Below are positions 21,779-32,748 of a stretch of DNA of 64,000 nt, piece by piece. The position numbers were made by a program, and so were the translations under genes. The stretch's first letter is position 1, and each line of letters begins with the position of its first letter. The notes below the pieces were generated by a model that was given only the letters and a program-made list of their open reading frames with translations, searched no databases and was not told the DNA's origin. Source of the DNA: Massariosphaeria phaeospora (lineage: Eukaryota; Ascomycota; Dothideomycetes; Pleosporales); contig JAADJZ010000002.1 of the NCBI GenBank assembly GCA_011032825.1, positions 1,240,001 to 1,304,000 on the forward strand, given 5' to 3'.

Positions 21779-23998
21779 ATGAGCTCGGATTATGATCTCG
21801 CAAGCGAGGATGAGGCCGACCTCATTGCTGCGACCACGCCTTCGGTGGACAAGAAACGCAAGCTCGACGACATCGAGACTGGTAACGACCTAACTGTGAA
21901 GAAGGTCAATACTGGACCTTCGCCAAGCATTCCCCTCGCGAATAGGGTACTCAGAGAGCGATTCGGTCTCCCCAGCTTTCGGTTGAAGCAAGAGGCTGCC
22001 ATTGCCCGTATACTAGATGGAGAGAGTGCGACAGTTGTGTTCCCGACCGGTGCAGGGAAGAGTATCTGCTACCAGGTATGGCCATCTGTCGATACCAAAC
22101 ACGCAACTGCATCTGCTTACCACATGCAGGTCCCGGCCGTTGCGTTCCGAATTCAAGACCAAGAAACAGGAAGCCGCGCGCCTGAGTTTAGCGGCGTCAC
22201 TCTCGTCATATCTCCGCTGATTGCTCTCATGAAAGACCAAGTTGACGCCTTGTTGAAGCGTAAAATCAACGCGGCGGTCCTAAACTCAAGCGTCAGTCGT
22301 GACCATTACCTCGCCACGCAAGAAGACCTGCGCCTGGGACGCTTAGATATGCTGTACTGTGCTCCGGAGCGATTGAACAGCGAGGGCTTCATTGCATCTC
22401 TCAAAGCTATCCCAGGTGGGATACGGTTGCTCGCAGTAGATGAGGCCCATTGCATCTCTGAATGGGGTCACTCGTTCCGCCCTGACTACTTGAAGATTGC
22501 TCGATTCGCACAAGAAGCGAAAGTCGAGCGTGTTGTTTGTCTTACAGCCACTGCTACCCCAAAAGTTGCGCAGGACATATGCAAGGCTTTCAATATCCCG
22601 TCGGAAGGCCTTTTCACCACGACAGTATACCGACCGAACCTCAGACTTTTGGCTCAGACGAGCACAACACATACGGACGACGTAGGACGACTCGCTTCCT
22701 TCCTCACGAAGCATCCTGGGCCGACCATCATCTATGTCACGATACAAAAGGGGGCTGAAATGCTCGCTGGAGAGCTGGTGGCACGCGGATTCCAGGCACG
22801 ACCTTACCACGCAGGCATGAACACGGACGTTCGTACCAAGACTCAGGATAATTTCTTGGCTAGCGGTAAGATGATCGTTGTCGCCACTATCGCATTCGGT
22901 ATGGGCATCGACAAACCAAACATTCGCAATGTCGTCCATTTCGACATACCGAGTAGCATTGAATCCTACAGTCAACAGATTGGCAGGGCTGGTCGAGATG
23001 GACTGCCTAGTACTTGCTTGTTCAATCTCTCGACAAAAGATTTCTATCTCCGTAATATCTTCACGTATGGCGATCGGCCTTCGGATCGATCCCTGAGGCT
23101 CCTTTTCAAAGATATCTGTTCACCAGAGCGGCAAAATCTCAAGGCCGGAGATATCTTCGAAGTCTCGCTCTACCACCAATCCAGAGATGTGGACATCGGC
23201 CCCACCACCCTCGGGATCCTCTACGCCCACCTTGAGCTACATTACAAGCTGTTCCGATCAGCTGGTGCGCTTTACACCGATTACAAGTACAAGCCGCAGA
23301 ATTCACGGCTGATCTCAAGCGACGAGTCGCCATCCGCGAGAGCGATTGTCCGGGCTTCTGTAACGAAAGGCAAATGGACCCAGGTCTCGCTCGACGACGT
23401 AGCTACGTCGACAGGCATTGCTCGAATGGATCTTGTTCGAAAGATGGACGAGTGGAATGAGCGAGGGGCGATAGAGCTGGAAAAGAGAGGTGTTCTGAAT
23501 ACCTATCGGCTCGAGAAGCCCCTCCCCTCTGACCAAGAGGAGATCGATATCATGATCAAAGAGCTGGATGCTGGTATGGCAGAGAAGGAGAGACAGGATC
23601 TCGAGCGGACTACAGCCCTCATCGACCTCGTTACCGACAAGAAGTGCTTCTCGCGATCCTTGGCAGAGTACTTCGGCGAGTCCGGAGTAGATATGCCGAA
23701 CGAGTGCGGCCATTGTACATGGTGCGAAACACACGAGCAGGTTGTTCTGCCAGACGAGCCGCCGCAGCCACCGGACCCAGAAAAGATCAAACGGATACTG
23801 TCGGTGGTCAAGGTTCGCGACGACCCGCGGCTGCTGGCCAAGATCGCATTCGGTATAAAGAGTCCACGGATAGGAGCGATGAAGATCTACAATACCGGGG
23901 TGTTCGAGTCTATGAACGTCTGCGACTTCATGGAGCTAGTGAGGATCTTCACGGAAGAGTGCGCTCGTGAAGGGGGTGGTTCGCATGGCGATGGTTAG
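21779..23998 (+). CDS. RecQ-family ATP-dependent DNA helicase, compact form
   Basis: Starts at the ATG of MSSDYDLASEDEAD; one 54-bp in-frame intron (22076-22129, GTATGG...ATGCAG) interrupts right after motif I. Product 721 aa. Motif 0 (FRLKQEAAI), Walker A PTGAGKS (about 89-95), motif II VDEAHCISEWGHSFRPDY, motif III TATAT, motif IV IIYVTIQKG, and motif VI SYSQQIGRAGRDG are all intact. A RecQ-Ct zinc site is seen as KKCFSRSLAEYF then ECGHCTWC (four Cys). It lacks the long N-terminus of Sgs1/BLM and no clear HRDC domain is visible, so it resembles the smaller second RecQ of filamentous fungi. Family role: 3'-5' unwinding in recombination and repair, nuclear. Flanked by degenerate direct repeats. 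Confidence 0.9.
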   Translation: MSSDYDLASEDEADLIAATTPSVDKKRKLDDIETGNDLTVKKVNTGPSPSIPLANRVLRERFGLPSFRLKQEAAIARILDGESATVVFPTGAGKSICYQVWPSVDTKHATASAYHMQVPAVAFRIQDQETGSRAPEFSGVTLVISPLIALMKDQVDALLKRKINAAVLNSSVSRDHYLATQEDLRLGRLDMLYCAPERLNSEGFIASLKAIPGGIRLLAVDEAHCISEWGHSFRPDYLKIARFAQEAKVERVVCLTATATPKVAQDICKAFNIPSEGLFTTTVYRPNLRLLAQTSTTHTDDVGRLASFLTKHPGPTIIYVTIQKGAEMLAGELVARGFQARPYHAGMNTDVRTKTQDNFLASGKMIVVATIAFGMGIDKPNIRNVVHFDIPSSIESYSQQIGRAGRDGLPSTCLFNLSTKDFYLRNIFTYGDRPSDRSLRLLFKDICSPERQNLKAGDIFEVSLYHQSRDVDIGPTTLGILYAHLELHYKLFRSAGALYTDYKYKPQNSRLISSDESPSARAIVRASVTKGKWTQVSLDDVATSTGIARMDLVRKMDEWNERGAIELEKRGVLNTYRLEKPLPSDQEEIDIMIKELDAGMAEKERQDLERTTALIDLVTDKKCFSRSLAEYFGESGVDMPNECGHCTWCETHEQVVLPDEPPQPPDPEKIKRILSVVKVRDDPRLLAKIAFGIKSPRIGAMKIYNTGVFESMNVCDFMELVRIFTEECAREGGGSHGDG

Positions 23999-24141
23999 AT
24001 AGGCCTCTACGAGATACCAATGTGCTTTTCGAGCACGATTATACAATAGGCCTCTTCAATCATCGTGCTCATGTGACGAGCCCTGTTCGGTTCCAACATA
24101 ACTTAATGCCTGGTTTGTTTTGTGAGTCTATATCAACTACC

Positions 24142-24198
24142 ATATCGAGGTCTTACTCTAATTATACCAGCTACTTCCAATGCTCCAGCCAGGGCAAG
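24142..24198 (+). repeat. Right copy of the degenerate direct repeat flanking RecQ
   Basis: ATATCGAGGTCTTACTCTA then AGCTACTTCCAATGCTCC and a GGGCAAG end, matching 21327-21384 in the same orientation. The changes are mostly transitions. Confidence 0.55.
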
Positions 24199-24232
24199 CC
24201 TATCTGGCACCATAGACAGGCACTGGTTCTAC

Positions 24233-24268
24233 CTTGACAAAGCCCTATCGTATCTAGCATAGTGAGTA
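24233..24268 (-). repeat. Dispersed 35-bp motif, copy 1
   Basis: Reverse complement reads TACTCACTATGCTAGATACG then ATAGGGCTTTGTCAAG. Related copies lie at 28599-28621, 36991-37025 and 39668-39704. Confidence 0.5.
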
Positions 24269-24884
24269 ACGCCGCATTCAGAGAGGGCAGTGGCTAGGCA
24301 GTAATCAAGAATGCATAAGACGTAGCTATCGTCTCTGAGTGTGGACCTGGCCTCAGATTCATGAATTTCTAGAAAGGAGGTTGGAGATGCTTCGATTGGA
24401 GAAATGGAACGATCGTACTACATCGACAATGGAGTCTAGATGCCTACATGCCCACCCTTCCTCGCCTCGTGCGCCCGATCCAAAACAGAGTCCAGATGTA
24501 CAAGTCTCGTCGACGGTCGTCGTTGCTAGCACCTTCAAGCGCTCATACCCCACAGTCGCACTCGTGCGAAACCACCTGCATAGAAAACTACTCGTGAGTC
24601 GTGAGTCGTGAGTCGCGATGTCCAGTCTAGACCTTGTACCCATTTCAGCCACATACCCCAAAAGCGGGGAACACCACCCAACCTGACCAGCACCATCGAC
24701 CCATTCCCGCTTAGCATTCACCCCCAGATTTTCCCCAATATCAGCCCATTGGGGGTAAAATGTGGGGAAAAGCTTGTCGCCCAGGCGTCCAAAGTGCTTG
24801 ATAAACACCAGGCAAGGCGGCCACTTGCCGATCTTCGAATATCGCATCGCGTTGCACCGCATCTCATCGCGTACCATCGTCACC

Positions 24885-26630
24885 ATGGCTGCCGGAAGCC
24901 GGTACAATTTCCTCGTCGTGTTCCTCGTGACCTTCGGGTCGCTCACGTACGGCTACAACTCCGCCATCATCGGCGCCGTCATCGGGCTCCCGTCGTTCTT
25001 CACCTACTTCGACATCTCGCTGACGGGGCCCAACGCCGCCGAAAGCTCCAGGATCACCGGCGCGACAAATGGGCTCTTCGCTGGGGGCGGCCTCCTTGGC
25101 TGCTTCATCATCACCTGGCTTGCGGATGTGGCGGGCAGGAAGAGATCGATTCAGATCACGGCGGGAATATGCATTATTGCTGCTGCGATCCAGGCCGGAT
25201 CCGTGCACATCGGCATGTTCCTCGCGGGCAGGTTCTTGATGGGCGTCGGTGTCGGCATGGTCAATGTCGTTACGCCGCTTTATCAGAGCGAGATATCGCC
25301 TGCGAAGTCGAGAGGGCTGATGGTCGGGTCGCACGGCTTCATGCTTTGCGTGGGATACGTATGCTACGCTACCCACACCGCAGCTGAAATCTTGTTGCTA
25401 ACGCGCGTGTAGGCTCTGGCCGGGTGGACCGGATTCGGATGCTACTATGTGAAATCGCAAACAGCGCAATGGCGAATTTGCCTTGCGCTGCAGATCGTCC
25501 CGCCGCTCTGTCTGCTCGTCGGATCGCCATGGCTGCCTGAATCCCCGCGCCATCTCATGGCGAATGATCGGTTCGACGAGGGCCTGCGGATTCTCCGCGA
25601 CTTGCACCGCATGCCTGGCGACGAGGACGACATTCTCGCCAAAGAAGAGTTCTATCAGATCCGTCAACAACTTGAGCTTGAACGCAGAGAAGGGTTGAGA
25701 GAGGGCTGGGTTCAGGGCTGGGTCGTGCTTTTCCGGCGCAAGTCGTACCGCAAGCGACTCATACTTGGATTCTTGACTTTGTAAGTGCCAACGATTCTCT
25801 GAGGAGAGCATGCGCTGACTCCCGGCTAGAGGACTTGTGCAGTCAACGGGCTGCCTGGTCATCAACAACTACCAAGTACTCTTGTACAACGGCCTTGGCC
25901 TCTATGGCTCACTTCCGCTACTGCTGTACTCGGTGTGGGATACATGGGCCGCGTTCATGAACTTGATGAACGCGATATGGTTGGACAAGATTGGACGCAT
26001 CCCCATCATGGTGATAGGACAGGTGCGTAGTCAGCGTGGCATGAAAGCAGACATACTAACGACCGCAGATCGGCTGCGCGGTATCAGTCGCAGGCTTTAC
26101 CGGCTGCGTTGCACAGTACGGCGGTACAGATAACAAGATCGGAGTCGGCTTCGGTGTCTTCTTCCTGTATCTTTGTACGTTATAACGACATCCTTGCACC
26201 GCACGAAACCATGCTAACCCACCCGCTAGTCGTGACATTCTTCGGAGGCTCCATGGACGCATCCTCTTACGTCTACGCCGGCGAACTCTTCCCCACTTCG
26301 ATCCGGGCCCAAGGAGCAGGCTTCAGCATATCCGCCCTCTTCGCCTTCTCGCTCATCTACACCATGTGCGCGCCCGTAGCCTTCAACACCATCGGATGGA
26401 AGTACTACCTCATCTTCATCATCATGCCGATTTTCGGTGCTACCATGATGTACTTTTTCTTTCCCGAAACAAAGGGCTTGACGCTGGAGGAGATAGGCAA
26501 GAAGTTTGGCGACGAGGTTGCCGTGGATCTTTCCGCTATGGATGAGGCGACGAAGAGGAAGTTCGACAAGGGACTGGCGATGGAGATGGAGATGGAGACG
26601 GAAGTCGTCTATACGGAAAAGGTAGCTTGA
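24885..26630 (+). CDS. MFS sugar (hexose-type) transporter
   Basis: Five exons: 24885-25358, 25413-25780, 25830-26022, 26069-26174, 26230-26630, totalling 1542 nt (513 aa). The first helix NFLVVFLVTFGSLTYGYNSAIIG starts the 12-TM fold. Sugar-porter signatures are present: WLADVAGRKRSI after TM2, GRFLMGVGVGMVNVVTPLYQSEISP (the R-G-x-G-x3 and PLYQSE motif), PESPRHLMAND, the cytosolic loop (DEGLRILRDLHRMPGDE), and YAGELFPTSIRAQG then FPETKGLTLEEIGKKFGDE at the end. Family knowledge: plasma-membrane uptake of monosaccharides or related polyols; the substrate is not predictable here. The track of longer upstream frame before ATG 24885 is not needed. Confidence 0.9.
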
Positions 26631-27311
26631 GGTGTCAATTCGCCGAATTTTCTGGTGCGTCAGACCGTACACGGGGGAGACCCTCTGCTCCTATCTGGAA
26701 TGGTATCGAGCTTTATACGCCATGTTCTTGGTCATGCATAATGTTCGCAATGAAAGAGCTTCGTGAACGAAGAGATGTCCGTTAATGTAGTGGCCATCTG
26801 GCACATCAACGATTTTCGTGTGCTCTTGCGATAAACTTCATTTTTTTCCGCGCGCTGAGTGGCCCAATTGTAGAGAGTAGATGGCGCTATCAGAAGAATG
26901 TTTTATGAGTTGACTCCCATTAGTCACTTCTTCCTGTCTTGTTTTCGCTTTCTTAACATCACGATACCAGCACTCGGTCGCTGCGCGGTAGGCGTCGTTG
27001 TGAGTTCCAATAATCCCCCTGGCTTTCGCATTGAACGGATAAACACGGTAGGAGACATTGCTCTGCGTTGAACGATCATGGATAACAATGAGGTTTTGAA
27101 GGATGGGAATGTGGGACAGTTGCCCCCGCGATTAGTCATCGGTTATACTTGCCCCTATTCGGAAGCCGAGCATCGTCAGCTCTTGGTGCCTGTGCCTCGT
27201 AAGCCGCCGCCGCCTTCTCGTGCATTCTTGGGCGTTCTCAGCCCGGGGTCCTATGGCGATTGCAAACCAGTGCCGCCTCTTGCGACGTATTTAACCGTCA
27301 CAGTCCTCACC
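26631..27311. other. Intergenic region
   Basis: 3' UTR of the transporter and promoter of the AN1 protein gene. The plus frame of the AN1 gene stays open upstream of its ATG from about 27078, but the Kozak-like ACCATGG at 27312 is the better start. Confidence 0.45.
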
Positions 27312-28303
27312 ATGGCGTCGCACACTCCCCAAACGTACACGGAGATGGCGAGAGGCGACGTCGAAGCCATCGGGGCGCATTGCCAGATGGAGTACTGCCA
27401 TGTACTCGACTTCCTGCCTTTCAAATGCAGTAGTTGCGCCGGGTGAGTGCAGTTCTCAATACCTACGTGGAAAGCAGCTAACACGACGTCTCCAGGACCT
27501 TCTGCCTCGACCACCGAACAGAGTACGCCCACAAATGTGTCAAGGAAGGCGAGTGGGCGCGACGACGCGCAGCGCAGAACGCAACAGGCCAGCCACCGCC
27601 GAAGCCGTCGCTCTACACGCACGATCAGCAGTGCTACGAAACGGCGTGCAAGACGCTCATCAACACACCGCGCATGCCGGCGAACCAATGTCCGACGTGC
27701 AACCGCTCGTACTGCCTCAAGCACCGCATGCAGGAAGACCACGACTGCAAGAACGTCATACCAGCGGGAGCGCGGCAGAAGAGCGCGCTGCAGATCCAGG
27801 GCGAGCGCGGCCTCTCCGCCCTGGCCAAGCTGAAGCTGTGGGCCGAAGACAAGAAGAAGAAGGACGCCGAGAAGAGCAAGAAGAAGTCGGGCTTCCTGGG
27901 GCTGGGCAGCAAGAGCTCGTCGGCCGCGCGGGACGCCTTGGTTGCGGCAAACGACTTGAAGCGCACAGCAAAGGGCGATGCGGCGGTCCCGCAGGACAAG
28001 CGCGTCTACCTGCATGTCGAAGCCTCGGCCGACACGACGAAAGCCAAGTTCCCGACAGGCAAGTTCTTTTACAACAAGGAGTGGACCGTCGGCCGCGTGC
28101 TCGACATTGCGGCCAAGGCGCTGCAGGTGCAGAATGTGAACAACCGCGGCGGCGGCGAAGAAGACAAGCTGCGCGTGTTCCACGTCGAGGGCGGGCGGCT
28201 GCTCAAGTTCAGCGAGAAGATTGGCGCGCCGTGTGCAAACGGGAACATGATAGTTCTGCTACGGGGAGTTGGTTCGGGCGAGCCGGATCTTATTGATCTG
28301 TGA
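27312..28303 (+). CDS. Two-AN1-zinc-finger protein, Cuz1/ZFAND1-like
   Basis: Exons 27312-27442 and 27496-28303 encode 312 aa. The first AN1 finger (C-x4-C-x9-C-x2-C-x4-C-x2-H-x5-H-x-C) is split by the intron: CQMEYC...CSSCAGTFCLDHRTEYAHKC. The second runs CYETACKTL...CPTCNRSYCLKHRMQEDHDC. A Lys-rich linker (EDKKKKDAEKSKKK) follows, then a C-terminal ubiquitin-like region (RVYLHVEAS, NKEWTVGRVLDIAAKALQV, LRVFHVEGGRLL). Two AN1 fingers plus a C-terminal UBL-like domain is the architecture of yeast Cuz1 and animal ZFAND1, which link Cdc48/p97 to the 26S proteasome, notably under arsenite stress. The role here is by homology. Confidence 0.85.
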
Positions 28304-28598
28304 GGGTGTCAGGGTGCGTGAGGGTGATAATGGCCACAGGCGGATGGCTGTGGCTGTGGCGGTGCATTTTCTAGCGTTCAGCATACTTTCGGTCTTATCA
28401 TGATGGAAGTTTGGTAGTTGGGATCTAGTGATACCCATATTTATGATGTACGGAGTTTCAGGGTTGATGGTTCATTGCTGCTGCATTCGAGATAGGGGTT
28501 CATCGTGCTATGTTGTTGCTGCTACTAAAAGACAGGTGCTGGAAGAAAGTGTCCTCGTGGAGAGTGTTTTGGTAGTACGTAAGTGCGTTACCTGTAAT

Positions 28599-28621
28599 CT
28601 TTACAAAGCCCTATCGTATCT
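28599..28621 (-). repeat. Dispersed 35-bp motif, copy 2 (partial)
   Basis: CTTTACAAAGCCCTATCGTA matches the distal half of the copy at 24233-24268, same orientation. Confidence 0.45.
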
Positions 28622-29379
28622 CCGTATCTATTGATCTAGGTGCGCATCCGTAACAGACTATGCTAAGGCTAGAGAGAAGCAATTTAGAGACAACCAAACA
28701 GCAGCGGAAGACATCTTCGTACGATATGCATGGGATCGGGCGTCAGACACACAGAACGAACTATCCACTCAGCTCACGCTAGAATCAAATACGACTCTTC
28801 TGTCGGAAGTCTGAGCTTCAGGGCGTTATATAGAAGAAATGCTGGTTATCCCGATAGGGCCTAGCTCCGACTTGGCTCGCCTCTGTCGAACGACACCAAC
28901 AACTCCACTCTTCCTTGGAGCTGTCCGACAGTCCTTCCACGCCTCCCCAGCTTTCTTCGCCATGCCTCTCGTTTACATTAAGCGTCAATGTCTCGCCCTT
29001 CTTCGCACTGTGACCGCTGCAGTCGGTTCGTTTCTCGAGATTAGCGAAAACTATCTCGAGATTGCGTCGAGGTGGCTCGAATCGGATTCCCGCCCACAGA
29101 CCACACAGGATCTAGTACATGCATAGTTACTTCTCGCGCCCACGTGCAGGTCAAAAGGAGGCATTCGGAACGTCGGATGTGCTCGGCAGCACACACGCGA
29201 ACGGTGCGGCTACCAAGAAACGCTACAATGACATTCACAGGCGCTAACATCGGCGTAGCTAACCTAACACAATCACCACTACGTACCTAGAACAGCGGTC
29301 GAGCTTCTAGGGCTGCTCGCCTTACCCGCTTTTTGATTTGGAACGCTTTAGAAGCCTTGGTGACACCATAGGTGGTAAG

Positions 29380-29714
29380 ACTGAACGACAAGAGCCGTCG
29401 CATACGCGTATAAGGTGCGGCTCAATGCTAATCGCAGCGGTCCAGTTGCGCAACTTTCGGGACACCCACCAGGTTACTCTTGCCGGTTTACATCGACTAC
29501 AGGTCAAACGGTCTTTTCCACGTTTCAAGGGCGCCTGCGAGAAACTCCGTTACCCGATGTCATGGGTCTCCCGGGCGGTAACGCCTTGTTCAACAGCTGC
29601 ACGGCATTCCTTGTCTGGCTAGCTGGCTGCTTGGAGGTCATCTATCTGGTGTGGCTCGTGGTGCTAGAGGCCGTTAAAAGCTGGGCCAAGGGCATCCAAG
29701 CTGTTCACTACTAA
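29380..29714 (+). CDS. Possible last exon of a small membrane protein
   Basis: Frame reads VRLNANRSGPVAQLSG...GRLRETPLPDVMGLPGG then a long hydrophobic segment FLVWLAGCLEVIYLVWLVVL and ends AKGIQAVHY. Balanced composition followed by a helix looks like a genuine protein, but there is no in-frame ATG downstream of the preceding stop. A 5' exon (perhaps including MTFTGANIG near 29228) would have to be spliced in. Low confidence; function unknown. Confidence 0.3.
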
Positions 29715-29963
29715 ACAATGGACATTTTCTGTCCCTACCTAGTCTAGGGTAGCCTGCCTCACCGTCAGTGCCCCGCAAAAAATCGTACCATTATTAAAAC
29801 AACGAGACTGCTTCTTGCCTGCTCGCCCTCTTTCCTTGTTCTCTCAAAATGTTCGTACTCTGACAACCAGTGTCAACCCGGCAACCTTCTCGATTAGGAC
29901 CCCTTCCAATCCTCGGCCGGTACTACCCAGTTTACTGAGTTGTGATCTAGATACAACGAAAGC

Positions 29964-31065
29964 ATGAGAGCGGTGATAGTACGTTCATTCTTTTGCGCCT
30001 CCAAACATCTGGCTAACTCTATCATAGGCTGGCCTCAGCATTATCACTGGCATCACTACAGTGGCTTTATGCGCTCGTCTCTACATCCACTGGTCCCGAT
30101 TCTCACGTCTGTACTGGGATGACCTTCTTGTTGTCATCGCGTGGGCATTATCCATCCCCTTAACTATGATAGCCGTCCTGGGACAGTCACCAGAGAGTAC
30201 TCTGCATGGCCAACTCTTCTTCAGTCGGCCCGTGGCACAAGCCTTCTTCTACACCTCGCTATGGAGCATCAAGTTCGCCTTCCTCGTATTTTTCCGACGC
30301 CTGGGGTTCTGCATATTCTACCGACTGAGAATCTACTGGAAGTGCACCCTAGTCTTTACACTGCTCACCTACGTTATCCTCTGGGCCATCAATCCATACA
30401 AGTGTTGGGCGGAGAAGGGGATACTGGGATGTACAGCTGGACCGACTTATAAGAATATGGCGATTACGACAATATCTATTGCGACTGTTTTCGATGTGCT
30501 CACTGATTTGCTGAGTACGCTTCGACCTTCGGGTCTCGACTATGCTAACGTGATATCTAGTCATGGCCATTCCGCTCAGCACAACCTCGAAGCTGCGCCT
30601 CTCGCGCCGAAACAAGTTCATCCTGTACACCTTGTTCTCACTCGTTCTCATAACCACCGCAGTCTCCATCGCACGCATGGTTATGACCATAAGCGCTCTC
30701 AGCTCGGGCGACAAGTCGTATGCGCAACGTTTGCGGGTTCTAACACAGGTCGAAGTGAGCACAGGTAGGTATCCTACCAATCCACCCTATTCAAAGCCAC
30801 ATCGATATGCGCCAAGCTGACGTATCGTGAAGCCATCATCGTAGCCTGCGTCTGCTCCTTTCGGACCATCTTCACCGACGGACCTGGCTCTCAATCAGCT
30901 TCCTCAAATAAGAGAAGCTATTCCTCCCAACCTAAACGAGGCACGCCGCAAGGCGGTTCTAGCGAAGGCATTCTTTTGTCGGATTTGCAATATCTTTCGC
31001 CAGAGGCACTCAAAGTACCGGAACGAGCGCATGGAGACTCATCTCGGCTGCTTGACAAAGTATAA
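29964..31065 (+). CDS. Pth11/rhodopsin-like integral membrane protein
   Basis: Four exons: a 15-nt first exon 29964-29978 (MRAVI), then 30028-30514, 30561-30764 and 30833-31065; 939 nt in frame, 312 aa. Hydrophobic helices at AGLSIITGITTVALCARLYI, LYWDDLLVVIAWALSIPLTM, AFFYTSLWSIKFAFLVFFRRL, CTLVFTLLTYVILWAI, NMAITTISIATVFDVLTDLLIMAIPL, FILYTLFSLVLITTAVSIARM and AIIVACVCSFRTIF give about seven spans. The DD after W in the second helix, the Cys pair in the loop (NPYKCW, LGCTAG) and the DVLTDLLIMAIPL helix are typical of the fungal rhodopsin/SAT4 domain seen in Pth11-like receptors. No CFEM domain. The cytosolic tail is Ser-rich. Ligand unknown. Confidence 0.82.
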
Positions 31066-31512
31066 AACCGAGTTCTTTCCTTGGAATTTCTCGATCTGTA
31101 ATCGGGCTGATATTCGCTACCACGTGATTTTGCTTCAGTTTTTCTCTAGTTACCCGCGAAATCCAGCCCGCATCTAATACTTCTATTTCTGAAATTTCAG
31201 TGTGCTATCTTTGTTCAAGAACTGATTCCCAAATTGAACTCATGGTTTTGCTCGTCCATTGGTAAGCATCATATTCCTCCAACTCCGGCTCTCTTTTCCA
31301 TGCTAATCTCACTCCGTAGATCGCTTACTCTTCCACAATATAGAGTCCCAAGGATGATCATCAGCAAGCCTGGCACTTGGCGACGCGGGCTAATGTAGAC
31401 ACCGTTTCACATGGGTTTCGGATTACCCGGCTGGTGAACGACGACCGCCAACACCAGACCAGAGCCAGCAGAAGGTAACTAGATCACAGACGGCCTGTTA
31501 AAAACAACCAAG
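31066..31512. other. Intergenic region
   Basis: Between two plus-strand genes; contains the promoter of the SET-domain gene. Nothing else recognised. Confidence 0.45.
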
Positions 31513-32748
31513 ATGTCGCTTCTATCCATGTTACGGCTTTTCGTCGTCTGCGTATGTTCGATCTCTTTTGTACTCTCGCTCGACCACCAGCGCGCTCCTC
31601 GAGACCAATCCAAGCCTCAACATCCGTTTCTTCAGGACGTATTCACATGTCCCAAAGAGGATGTCGAGAATACGACTCAACCGCAAGAGCAACGCTCGCT
31701 ATGGTCTCACACCCCCTTCTGCACCGGCAAACGCTTTTTCAAGTACTGCGCCCACACAACTTCCTCCGCTCGATCTCCTACCTCCCACGGCCTCAGCATC
31801 ATCGCCCTCCCACCAGCCGCCGCGGCTGTAGCCCACATATTCCACGCAGCCAACGACACCCCCACAGACGCTTCACACGCCTACACGATCCGCGACATCC
31901 CCAACAAAGGCAAAGGCCTCGTAGCCTCACGCCCCATCGCCCGCGGCTCCACCCTCCTTCTCGACTCCCCCCGCCTCATTGCCAGCCAGCAATTCCCTAC
32001 GCACGTGACCCAATCCGGCGGGCACTCGCTCTTCTCCCACGCCGTCGCACAGCTCCCCGCCGCCGACCGCGCCCTCGTCCTCTCGCTCGACCAAAGCCTC
32101 GGCGGCTCCGCCATCGAAGACGTGATGAAGACCAACGCCTTCGTGTGCAACTTCGCCGACAGCGGCGTCGGCGACACCTACATGTGTCTGTTCCCGGGCG
32201 TCGCGCGCATCAACCACGCCTGTCGTCCGAATGCGCACGCGCGGTTCTTGCCGCGCAGTTTGCGCATGCAGGTCCGCGCCACGGCAGACATTACGGCTGG
32301 TGAGGAGATCACCATCTCGTACGGCAGCATCGAGCTGCCGTATGCGGAGCGCCAGACGCTGTACCGCGAGGGCTGGGGCTTCGAGTGTGGCTGCGCGCTG
32401 TGCATATCGGGCGCGGAGAGCATTGCGCGCAGCGACGCGCGGCGCGGCCGGTTCAAGGAGCTGCGCGATGCGGTGGGGGGCTTGACGGCGCAAACGTTTG
32501 ATGCGCAGCGCGTGGTGGAGTGGGAGGAAGAGATACTGGGGATTAGTCAGGAAGAGGGGTTTGAGGGGTTGGTGGCGGAGGACTTGGAGCGGTTGGCGTA
32601 TGTGGCGACGGGGTTGGGGAGGAGAGATGAGGCGAGGAGGTGGGCGGGTAGAGCGGGTGAGAATCTGCTGTTTTGGAAGGTGGTAGAGGGTGAGGAGCCG
32701 GGGGCGCAAGTGAGGAGGGTGGAAGGGCTGCTGAGGGAGTTGGGTTGA
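31513..32748 (+). CDS. SET-domain protein with N-terminal hydrophobic leader
   Basis: Intronless, 411 aa. Residues 5-23 (SMLRLFVVCVCSISFVLSL) form a signal peptide or anchor. The SET domain spans about 120-280: the N-terminal part IRDIPNKGKGLVASRPIARGSTLL, the NH motif PGVARINHACRPNAHARF, and GEEITISYGSIELPYAERQ, with a post-SET Cys cluster FECGCALC. There is no MYND finger, so it belongs to the SMYD-like SET proteins common in Pezizomycotina. The C-terminal 110 residues are helical and Glu/Arg-rich. Known SET enzymes methylate lysines. A leader that routes it to the secretory pathway would be odd for that role and separates it from nuclear SET proteins; the true start could be downstream. 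Confidence 0.82.
   Translation: MSLLSMLRLFVVCVCSISFVLSLDHQRAPRDQSKPQHPFLQDVFTCPKEDVENTTQPQEQRSLWSHTPFCTGKRFFKYCAHTTSSARSPTSHGLSIIALPPAAAAVAHIFHAANDTPTDASHAYTIRDIPNKGKGLVASRPIARGSTLLLDSPRLIASQQFPTHVTQSGGHSLFSHAVAQLPAADRALVLSLDQSLGGSAIEDVMKTNAFVCNFADSGVGDTYMCLFPGVARINHACRPNAHARFLPRSLRMQVRATADITAGEEITISYGSIELPYAERQTLYREGWGFECGCALCISGAESIARSDARRGRFKELRDAVGGLTAQTFDAQRVVEWEEEILGISQEEGFEGLVAEDLERLAYVATGLGRRDEARRWAGRAGENLLFWKVVEGEEPGAQVRRVEGLLRELG

Larger units (their letters stand above)
23999..24884. other. Intergenic region with repeat copies
   Basis: Contains the right copy of the RecQ-flanking repeat (24142-24198), a copy of the dispersed CTAGATACGATA motif (24233-24268) and the promoter of the sugar transporter. 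No gene recognised. Confidence 0.45.
28304..29963. other. Intergenic region with a dispersed-repeat copy and a possible small gene
   Basis: A copy of the dispersed motif lies at 28599-28621. Open frames at 28839-29126 and 29380-29714 have some coding character (see the separate entry), but a full gene model could not be fixed. Confidence 0.35.

Noticed and set aside
27251..28183. 310-codon minus-strand open frame
   Set aside because: Antisense to the AN1 zinc-finger gene, whose metal ligands and intron are clear.
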